Below, in pieces: positions 1 to 4,933 of a DNA stretch of 6,796 bases. Position 1 is the first letter of the stretch, and every line of letters starts with the position of its first letter. The stretch covers positions 1-6,796 of the forward strand of contig CAYMNU010000003.1 in NCBI GenBank assembly GCA_964391885.1, written 5' to 3'. The notes beneath the pieces were generated by a model, which saw only the letters and a program-made list of their open reading frames with translations, had not been told where the DNA came from and made no database searches. Origin of the DNA: CAYMNU01 sp964391885 (GTDB lineage Archaea; Altiarchaeota; Altiarchaeia; JAFGQM01). Both the position numbers and the translations under genes were made by a program.

Positions 1-1
1 G

Positions 2-160
2 GGTTACGGGAGGGTCGAGCTGAACCCTGCGCTTGTGGACCAGCTAGGGCACAGGGCAAGGTATGACAAGATTGCTGCCGACCGCGCGAGGGCTGCGCAA
101 AAAATAGCAGAAAATGCTCAACGGCTTGCCAGTGCACAGAGAGCCTCGAGAAAAAAGTAG
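2..160 (+). CDS. C-terminal fragment of an unrecognised protein
   Basis: This frame is open from the left edge to a TAG stop at 158-160 and gives 52 residues. The other two plus frames meet stops within the first 64 bases. The fragment starts GYGRVELNPALVDQLG and then becomes a strongly charged Ala/Arg/Lys/Gln-rich stretch (about residues 18-52) ending in RKK. It looks like a long amphipathic or basic helix, possibly a nucleic-acid-binding or ribosome-associated tail. Third codon positions are G/C-rich, as in the nuclease gene downstream. The N-terminus lies outside the window. I do not recognise the family. A T-tract follows the stop within 10 bases. The gene points toward the nuclease gene, so before the hicBA pair arrived the two were probably convergent neighbours. 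Confidence 0.55.
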   Translation, partial: GYGRVELNPALVDQLGHRARYDKIAADRARAAQKIAENAQRLASAQRASRKK

Positions 161-164
161 GTAG

Positions 165-173
165 ATATTTTTC
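165..173 (+). terminator. T-tract after the upstream partial gene
   Basis: A run of five T (168-172) in the context ATATTTTTC lies 7 bases after the stop codon at 158-160. Archaeal RNA polymerase can terminate at short U-tracts without a hairpin, so this is a plausible first stop for the upstream transcript. The palindromes at 183-214 could act as a backup hairpin. The tract is short, so the call is weak. Confidence 0.3.
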
Positions 174-182
174 AAGTATTCT

Positions 183-214
183 GAACGATTGTTCTATATA
201 GAGAACAATAGTTC
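183..214. promoter_or_regulatory. Two tandem 12-bp palindromes, candidate operator or bidirectional terminator
   Basis: GAACGATTGTTC (183-194) and GAACAATAGTTC (203-214) are two copies of GAAC-N4-GTTC, spaced 20 bp centre to centre, or about two helical turns. The 8-bp spacer is TATATAGA. The inner arms also form a 7-bp inverted repeat, TTGTTCT/AGAACAA, around a 6-base loop. One reading is a double operator for a dimeric regulator. Its GTTCT-N6-AGAAC core resembles the palindrome at the padR start (6663-6678). The other reading is an RNA hairpin terminator, followed on the plus strand by a U-rich stretch. The site lies outside the direct repeat that bounds hicBA, and about 110 bp upstream of the hicB TATA box, which is far for direct archaeal repression. 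Confidence 0.5.
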
Positions 215-238
215 TATTTGTTGCTTTCTATAAAGGGC

Positions 239-259
239 TTACTTGCCCAGCTGCCTCGC
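239..259. repeat. Left copy of a direct repeat that duplicates the nuclease gene 3' end
   Basis: The 15 bp GCCCAGCTGCCTCGC (245-259) recurs exactly at 810-824, inside the last codons of the RecJ-like gene. With a 3-base gap and one mismatch the match extends to the stop codon TTA (239-241 against 801-803). Read on the minus strand this copy encodes ARQLGK-stop, while the real gene ends ARQLGQV-stop. Beyond 260 the two copies are unrelated. It looks like a leftover or duplicated gene end created when the intervening hicBA segment was inserted. Confidence 0.6.
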
Positions 260-322
260 GGGTGGTTTTACCGATTGGGTAGTGTTTATCAAGCTGTAGA
301 CATTAGAAAAGCCGTGAATAAA

Positions 323-330
323 TTTATAAG
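323..330 (+). promoter_or_regulatory. TATA box of hicBA
   Basis: TTTATAAG, preceded by the A/T-rich GAATAAA that could serve as a BRE, is centred about 28 bp before the hicB ATG at 355. Archaeal transcription usually starts 22-27 bp downstream of the TATA centre, which puts the start at about 350-355. No Shine-Dalgarno sequence precedes the ATG (CAAATATTATCGAA), so the message is probably leaderless or nearly so. The promoter lies inside the repeat-bounded segment and would travel with the pair. Confidence 0.65.
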
Positions 331-354
331 CCCAGGGTTTCAAATATTATCGAA

Positions 355-561
355 ATGATTTACAGGGTGATTGTTGAGAAGGGAGATGACTTTGGTTATG
401 TAGTCCATTGCCCGGCTATTCCCGGCTGCCATTCCCAGGGCATGACGATAGAGGAAGCGATAAAGAATATTCAAGACGCTATACGGGGTTGCTTGTCTGC
501 AATGGACGAAGAGTTTATGCACCCTGCAGAACGAGTCGGGGCTATGGAAGTAGAAGTCTAG
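355..561 (+). CDS. hicB: HicB-like antitoxin, minimal form
   Basis: This 68-residue protein shows the HicB fold signature: MIYRVIVEKGDD at the N-terminus, then GYVVHCPAIPGCHSQG (14-29), then TIEEAIKNIQDAI (31-43). That is the strand-strand-helix pattern of the partial RNase H-like HicB family. HicB antitoxins bind and block the HicA mRNA interferase. Many carry a C-terminal HTH or ribbon-helix-helix domain for autoregulation. This one ends about 25 residues after the core with an acidic tail (ERVGAMEVEV), so it has no room for a DNA-binding domain and probably cannot repress its own promoter directly. The ATG sits where the TATA box predicts a leaderless start. Its TAG stop directly abuts the hicA ATG, so translation is probably coupled. 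Antitoxin-first order is common in this family. Confidence 0.88.
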   Translation: MIYRVIVEKGDDFGYVVHCPAIPGCHSQGMTIEEAIKNIQDAIRGCLSAMDEEFMHPAERVGAMEVEV

Positions 562-792
562 ATGGCTGAGATTCCTATCATTTCTGGAAGAGATGCTGTA
601 AAGGTCTTTACAAAGCTGGGCTGGCACATAGAGCGGAGAGCTAAAGGCAGCCATATTATTATGAAAAAACCTGGAATGGCGGCCCTTCTATCAGTCCCAG
701 ACCACAAAAGGCTTGACCGCGGAATGCTCAGGTCTTTGATACGCGACGCCTACATATCGGTGGATGATTTTGAAGAAGCCAGAAAAGGGTGA
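562..792 (+). CDS. hicA: HicA-like mRNA interferase toxin
   Basis: This 76-residue protein matches HicA: a dsRBD-like fold with the catalytic histidine in GSH (G29-S30-H31), preceded by KLGWHIERRAKGSH and followed by VPDHKRLDRGMLRSLIRDAYIS (45-66), the usual conserved C-terminal helix region. HicA toxins cleave mRNA independently of, or on, the ribosome and stop growth when HicB is lost. The length is typical or slightly short for the family, and the catalytic His is present, so the toxin is probably active. It starts immediately after the hicB stop, with only a weak GGAAG about 11 bases upstream, which suggests coupling to hicB translation. It ends 8 bp before the stop codon of the opposing nuclease gene, so readthrough would make antisense RNA to that gene. 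Confidence 0.9.
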   Translation: MAEIPIISGRDAVKVFTKLGWHIERRAKGSHIIMKKPGMAALLSVPDHKRLDRGMLRSLIRDAYISVDDFEEARKG

Positions 793-800
793 TATCCCGA

Positions 801-824
801 TTACACCTGGCCCAGCTGCCTCGC
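801..824. repeat. Right copy of the direct repeat, at the nuclease stop codon
   Basis: This copy holds the exact 15-bp core at 810-824 plus the stop codon of the RecJ-like gene (TTA at 801-803 is TAA on the minus strand). It differs from the left copy by three extra bases (ACC) and one substitution, which change the C-terminus from GK to GQV while keeping the frame. It forms the downstream edge of the hicBA segment. Confidence 0.6.
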
Positions 825-2198
825 CACGGCCTCGTCCATCCTTTTCAAAAACTCTTCCTGCTTGCCATTGGGTATCTTCGCGCCTGCAGCGACATCGTGA
901 CCCCCTCCTTCTCCGCCCAATGGCTTCGCCGCCTCGTTGAGCGCCTCGCCCAGCTTCAATCCCTTTCTCACCAAATCGTAGTTGCCCCTGCCGGATATCT
1001 TAAGCTCGCCCTCGTCTGTCAGACCAAACGCGATTATCGGCTTGCCCGTCTTCACCCTCATCGCCCCGTAGCTCATTCCCGCTATGATGCCGACCAGGGT
1101 CTCTCTAATCACACCGCTTGCATCGAACCAGTATAAGTGGGGCATCTCCTGTATGCCGTTTTCCTTGACCCAGGAGATGCCTTCGCGAAGCTCCTTGCGG
1201 TGTTTTTCCAAAAGGCCTTTTGCCCGGGACCATGCCTCGTCCCTGCCCCCCATACAGACCTCGACGCCCACTTCGCCCTCTTCGTGGCGCCCGCAGGCAT
1301 TTAAAACAGTCGCAAACTCCTTGGCGTCCCTGAGCTCTGTCTTCTTTTTCTCCTTTGGGAAATCATATACTTCGCCTATCAGCATGTCGGTGACAAGGCT
1401 CGGCGCGTTGTGGTCTAACAATAGCATATAGAGGGCGCTGGTGAGCTTGCTCCTCTGGTCGTGGTTAAGGTCTACATAATGCATTAAGTCCCCGCCCACG
1501 GGGTCCTTCAGCGGTATCCCAAGCTGCTGGATAAATCGCGAGCAGGCCATATAGTTGCCGGTGAGGCCGGGCAGCATGGGCTCGGAGCAATACTCAAGCA
1601 TCTTGGGGAGCGGCCTGGACTGGCGGCCAAAAAGTTTTAAATTCCTGTGCGCGTTGACGAGGCCTAGTTTCTCTGCATCCTCAATTATCTTGCGGTTCGC
1701 ACCCTTCAGACCGCCGTGAAGGTCCTGCATGTCGCCCACGGCGCCGATAATACCTACGGGAGACAAATCCCTGTTCTTTTCATCCATCTCCCTGGCCACA
1801 AAATATGCCACACCCGTTGCGGACAGCTCCCTCGTGCCGTTTATGCCGTGGTGGAAGGGATTGACCTGGTTCGGGGTTTCCTTGACCGGGGGATGGTGGT
1901 CTATAATGTAAAACTTCTTTGTGATTTCCTTTTCAAGGAGCTCTATCTGCCCTGAGCCCATGTCCACAAAGCATACGGCAGGCGAGTCCAGAGCATTGAC
2001 TTCCTTTATGTGCTCGCTGTCCATCTGGCGGGTGTTGATGAAGTCGGTGTCTACCCCGGCTCTCTTCAACGCCTTCACCAATATGGCAGTGGATGCGAGC
2101 CCGTCGGCGTCGTAATGGCCGACGACCGTAAGCCTCGGCTCGGCTTTGAGTTGGTTGGCTATGTTTTTGCAGTTTTTTAGGAATCCTTCAAAGTCCAT
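801..2198 (-). CDS. RecJ-like DHH/DHHA1 single-strand nuclease (GAN type)
   Basis: This 465-residue protein belongs to the DHH phosphoesterase superfamily, archaeal RecJ/GAN branch, related to Cdc45. Metal-binding motifs in order are HYDADG (28-33, D30 and D32), FVDMGSG (D79), IDHH (D100-H101-H102) and GAVGDMQD (D156, D159). The DHHA1 domain carries GGEGGGHDVAAGA (428-440, H434), the nucleic-acid-binding loop. All acidic ligands are present, unlike inactive Cdc45, so it should be an active Mn/Mg-dependent 5'-3' exonuclease on single-stranded nucleic acid. GAN proteins can associate with GINS and the archaeal replisome, but some archaeal paralogues act on RNA or in repair, so the exact role is open. 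ATG 2198 is the first start after an in-frame TGA and has no Shine-Dalgarno. No clear TATA box precedes it, so it may be a distal gene of the padR operon. Confidence 0.9.
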   Translation of the reverse strand: MDFEGFLKNCKNIANQLKAEPRLTVVGHYDADGLASTAILVKALKRAGVDTDFINTRQMDSEHIKEVNALDSPAVCFVDMGSGQIELLEKEITKKFYIIDHHPPVKETPNQVNPFHHGINGTRELSATGVAYFVAREMDEKNRDLSPVGIIGAVGDMQDLHGGLKGANRKIIEDAEKLGLVNAHRNLKLFGRQSRPLPKMLEYCSEPMLPGLTGNYMACSRFIQQLGIPLKDPVGGDLMHYVDLNHDQRSKLTSALYMLLLDHNAPSLVTDMLIGEVYDFPKEKKKTELRDAKEFATVLNACGRHEEGEVGVEVCMGGRDEAWSRAKGLLEKHRKELREGISWVKENGIQEMPHLYWFDASGVIRETLVGIIAGMSYGAMRVKTGKPIIAFGLTDEGELKISGRGNYDLVRKGLKLGEALNEAAKPLGGEGGGHDVAAGAKIPNGKQEEFLKRMDEAVARQLGQV

Positions 2199-2233
2199 TC
2201 GGGGGGAATTAGAAGAGAGTCAAAGAAAAGGGA

Positions 2234-2250
2234 GGCGGCACTAGGCCGCC
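2234..2250 (-). terminator. GC hairpin at the end of the CARDB gene, weak terminator
   Basis: GGCGGC (2234-2239) pairs with GCCGCC (2245-2250) across a 5-base loop. The hairpin overlaps the stop codon of the CARDB-like gene (TAG at 2243-2241). On the minus strand it is followed by TCCCTTTTCTTTG, a pyrimidine-rich run. On the plus strand it is followed by GTTTTT. It could attenuate transcription from the operon into the nuclease gene, or only be a consequence of Ala-Ala codons at the C-terminus. Confidence 0.35.
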
Positions 2251-3773
2251 GTTTTTACCCTTCTTTTCCAAATTACCAAAACCAATGCCGACAATACAAT
2301 AAAGACGGCCAAATACCAAATAGGGAACTCCGATTGCACTTGGGGCAGAACAGTAAACGGAACAGCTTCGAGAGATGTGTAAACTGTATTGCCGTCTGTA
2401 TACCTTATCTCAAATTCTATCAGGTATTCCTTTGCATCCGCAGTGCCAGAGACTTTGAAAGGCAGGATTGCTTCACCTTCCATCCCCGGCTTGATTAGGC
2501 CGACGCTATCCGACTTTCTGTCATAATCAAAGGGTTGTTCTATCCTTTCAAAAACCCTTATGCTTGTGCCTTCGGCATCTTTCTCCCCTATATTCTTCAG
2601 AGAGATAAGCAATTCACCCGATTCCCCCGCAGTTGTGGGTTCTGTTTGTATTGTTGAAACCTCTACTAATGGCACTCTCTTAAGCCGAAAGGTGATGTTA
2701 ATCTCTTTTTCGTAGTCTTGGCCCATCCCATCCCGATATCGCACTACTGCCGGCATTGAATAGGTTCCGGAAAGTGCTGATTCTGCAACATTTATGTAGA
2801 AATCAGCGGATACGCTATCGGAAGGTCCCAGAAGCCCCAGGCTTTGAGAAGACTGAGAAGATGCGGCAAACTCAAAAGGCGCAAGCGGCTCGAAATCAAT
2901 CCGAAGATTTCGGACTTGTTCTTGGCCTATGTTTTGGAGGCTTATAATAACTTTCACATCCTCATCGCCTTCCCTAAGTTCTGCAGGATCCGTTGAAACC
3001 GAAGCCAGTTCTATTTCAGCCCCTCCGCTTATCCATACGCCCATGCTTATGGTTTCCGACTTGTCGATATTGCCCCCGATATAGTTAATGGAAAGCGTGA
3101 GATCGTACACGCCGGTAGGGACCGAAGAGTCGACATAGAGGTCATAGTCCAGTTTCATGGACTCCCCTTCCTTGAGACTGGAATCGAATCGCATAGTAGA
3201 GCTGCCCAATGGGCGGAATACAGGAGAGGACCCATAATAAGCGGAGGATATGTCAATATCGAAGTCTTTCGCCAGCTGGCTTCCGTGGTTGCTTAAGGTT
3301 AGTTCTAGCCGAGATAATGAGCCAGGCTGCAGTGGCTTGGTGTTCGAAGAAAGCTCCGATATGTGCAACTGCCTGTTTTCAACAGAGAGATAGGCATCCT
3401 GTTTTATTTCCAGCGTGCGCCCTTCGTATTTGTAGAATATTGCGCTGTTTACCCTCACAATACCCAAGTCGTATACTCCAAGGCCTATCGCAAAAGTTGC
3501 GACAGTGCTGGCCCCGGGGGCGATATCGCCAAGGCTAACCGAACCCGGACCCCTTGTATTGGCATATGAAGACTCAGATCTCATAAGGCTGACTCTTACG
3601 TCTTCCGCAGTAGAAGTTCCAGTATTCGCAACTGCGACATAATAGAACACAGTAGAGCCCGCACGGGGGCTGTCGTCGCTAAAGCTGTATGATGCCTGAA
3701 GCGAGGGTGTCGCCTGCGCACATGCAGCCAGTGCCAGTGCCGCTAGAGCGGCCAGTAACAAAAGCTTTTTCAT
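2241..3773 (-). CDS. Membrane-anchored surface protein with CARDB/NEW3-like Ig repeats (COG1361-like)
   Basis: This 510-residue protein has a signal peptide MKKLLLLAALAALALAAC with a lipobox-like LAAC (C18). About four beta-rich modules follow, at roughly 24-132, 133-250, 251-366 and 367-477. Each has the pattern 'G...V.N.G...A.D..V', for example VAVANTGTSTAEDV, LTLSNHGSQLAKDF, ISLQNIGQEQVRNL and ISLKNIGEKDAEGT. This is the CARDB/NEW3/COG1361 adhesion-type fold. A C-terminal helix (about 483-502, IWYLAVFIVLSALVLVIW) ends in KRRVK, giving an outside-N, inside-C single-pass topology. It follows the two RND halves with a 4-bp ATGA overlap and a good Shine-Dalgarno, so it is probably made in proportion to them as an external accessory subunit. 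The exact function is unknown. A stand-alone S-layer-associated role is the alternative. Confidence 0.75.
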   Translation of the reverse strand: MKKLLLLAALAALALAACAQATPSLQASYSFSDDSPRAGSTVFYYVAVANTGTSTAEDVRVSLMRSESSYANTRGPGSVSLGDIAPGASTVATFAIGLGVYDLGIVRVNSAIFYKYEGRTLEIKQDAYLSVENRQLHISELSSNTKPLQPGSLSRLELTLSNHGSQLAKDFDIDISSAYYGSSPVFRPLGSSTMRFDSSLKEGESMKLDYDLYVDSSVPTGVYDLTLSINYIGGNIDKSETISMGVWISGGAEIELASVSTDPAELREGDEDVKVIISLQNIGQEQVRNLRIDFEPLAPFEFAASSQSSQSLGLLGPSDSVSADFYINVAESALSGTYSMPAVVRYRDGMGQDYEKEINITFRLKRVPLVEVSTIQTEPTTAGESGELLISLKNIGEKDAEGTSIRVFERIEQPFDYDRKSDSVGLIKPGMEGEAILPFKVSGTADAKEYLIEFEIRYTDGNTVYTSLEAVPFTVLPQVQSEFPIWYLAVFIVLSALVLVIWKRRVKTAA

Positions 3774-4933
3774 TTTTTTCTCCTTGTTCTGGATTTTAGT
3801 TTTAGGGTAAGCCTCTGGTTTATTGCAAGTAGAGGCGGGACCGCAAGAAAGGCCGCAAGGAAAGATGCGACTATACCGTATATCATCATAGTCCCAAGGT
3901 CGGCTAATATCGTAAGCTGGCCGAGCGTCATTGCAGTGAATCCTATTACGCCCACTGCAGTTGTGGTTGCAAGGGGTATGAAAACGCCAGAAAGAGTGGA
4001 GCCCATGGCCTTTATTATGTCTTCAACCTCGCTGAACTCCTGTTTGAACCTCGCCGTCATCTGTATGCCGAAGTCTATGCCTATGCCAAGTATCATAGAG
4101 GCTGCGGCTGAGAGTATCTGGTTGAAGCCAAGCCCGGTAAAGCCGGCTATCCCAAACGCCCATATCAGGCCGAATACCACCGCAAGCAGGGCTATGATAG
4201 TCTTCCTCAGCGACATGAATAAGATGAGCATTATTATGAATATTGCCAGCATGGATACTGCCGTAGTCCGGCCCATATCAGGCCCTATCAGGCTATTGAG
4301 GGCCACCCTTATGGCAGGGTCGCCTGACTGGTAGCTATCGACATAACCCGGCTTCCTTTCGCGCATGTCGTTGATTGCATCCTGGACCTCATAAAAAAGG
4401 TCGGCAGAAGAAAAGCCCTCTTCAAGGCTTAGGGAAATTAATACTACACTAAGGTCCGGACTAACAAATCTGGATGTGTCAATGCCCTTTTCATTTATCA
4501 GGGACTTTACACCCTGCAGGCTTTGGGGGATGCGGCCATCGTTTGCAAGCTCAATCACTGAGGTCAAAGTGCTTGCCGACCTTACATCACCTATCAGTTC
4601 CAAGCGCTTTGCCAGAAGACCGGCATACCCAAGGGCTTCAGGTTCCCGTATATCAGTGACTCCAAAGTCCGGCGACCGTGAGTTCAGCTCGATGGCAACC
4701 CTCATGCTTTGGGTACCGCCCGGAAATTTGCTGTTTACTAGCTCGAATGCCTGCAGGACCTCTATGTCTTGGGGTATCGCATCCCGATTGTCGCTGGCTT
4801 CGAAAGTCAGTGATGCAGCACCTGCCAAACCAAGAAGGAGAAGAAGTAAGACCACAGCTAGGGACGTGAACGGCCTGCGTGCTACAAACTCCCCATATCT
4901 CCGTGCCTGTCTTTTTATTATATTTTCTTTCAT
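3770..4933 (-). CDS. Half-size RND/MMPL transporter subunit, second half
   Basis: This 387-residue membrane protein has the topology of one RND repeat: helix 1 (about 22-42), an external porter-type loop (43-218), then five helices (about 222-242, 247-267, 275-295, 318-338, 350-372) and a basic cytoplasmic tail. The helix-4 signature GIGIDFGIQMTARFKQE (293 region, D287-F288) is the MMPL/HAE3 motif in which an acidic residue carries the proton relay. Full-length MMPL/HAE3 proteins run to about 700-1000 residues with two such repeats, so this is one half. It overlaps the preceding half by 4 bp (ATGA) and the CARDB-like gene by 4 bp. It has no strong ribosome binding site, so its translation probably depends on the upstream gene. 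Likely partner: the upstream half as a heterodimer, or assemblies of such pairs. Substrate unknown; hydrophobic compounds or lipids are typical for the family. Confidence 0.82.
   Translation of the reverse strand: MKENIIKRQARRYGEFVARRPFTSLAVVLLLLLLGLAGAASLTFEASDNRDAIPQDIEVLQAFELVNSKFPGGTQSMRVAIELNSRSPDFGVTDIREPEALGYAGLLAKRLELIGDVRSASTLTSVIELANDGRIPQSLQGVKSLINEKGIDTSRFVSPDLSVVLISLSLEEGFSSADLFYEVQDAINDMRERKPGYVDSYQSGDPAIRVALNSLIGPDMGRTTAVSMLAIFIIMLILFMSLRKTIIALLAVVFGLIWAFGIAGFTGLGFNQILSAAASMILGIGIDFGIQMTARFKQEFSEVEDIIKAMGSTLSGVFIPLATTTAVGVIGFTAMTLGQLTILADLGTMMIYGIVASFLAAFLAVPPLLAINQRLTLKLKSRTRRKK
3780..3785 (-). promoter_or_regulatory. Ribosome binding site of the CARDB-like gene
   Basis: AAGGAG on the minus strand, six A residues before the ATG at 3773. 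It lies within the last codons of the upstream RND gene and supports this start, along with ATGA stop-start coupling. Confidence 0.7.

Larger units (their letters stand above)
239..824. mobile_element. Possible small hicBA cassette bounded by direct repeats
   Basis: The hicBA pair and its promoter lie between two copies of the nuclease 3' end (239-259 and 801-824), 565 bp apart at the exact core. Archaeal and bacterial elements that integrate at the end of a gene often bring a replacement 3' end and leave this pattern. No integrase, transposase or terminal inverted repeat is present inside, so this would be a passively mobilised cassette, a decayed remnant, or the result of a local tandem duplication followed by insertion. 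Boundaries are inferred from the repeat only. Confidence 0.35.

Noticed and set aside
195..201. TATATAG between the tandem palindromes as a promoter
   Set aside because: The predicted start near 222 has no start codon for over 100 bp, and hicB has a better placed TATA box at 323-330.
161..245. C/D-box small RNA in the intergenic region
   Set aside because: A CTGA is present near 181, but no C box (RTGATGA) lies at a suitable distance upstream, so there is no support.
235..248. GGGC-TTACTT-GCCC hairpin
   Set aside because: A 4-bp stem with no following T-tract is too weak to call as a terminator or structured element.
239..346. Minus-strand frame ending in ARQLGK-stop as a truncated nuclease pseudogene
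   Set aside because: Similarity to the nuclease C-terminus covers only the last few codons. Upstream residues are unrelated and a stop lies near 348, so it is a repeat copy, not a gene remnant of useful length.
340..654. 104-residue minus-strand frame opposite hicBA
   Set aside because: It lies almost wholly antisense to two confidently identified genes, has no recognisable motif and no promoter. It is a shadow frame.
789..1431. Two 115-residue plus-strand frames within the nuclease gene
   Set aside because: Both are antisense to the well-conserved DHHA1 region and have low-complexity Ser/Pro/Leu-rich composition typical of reverse-frame translation.
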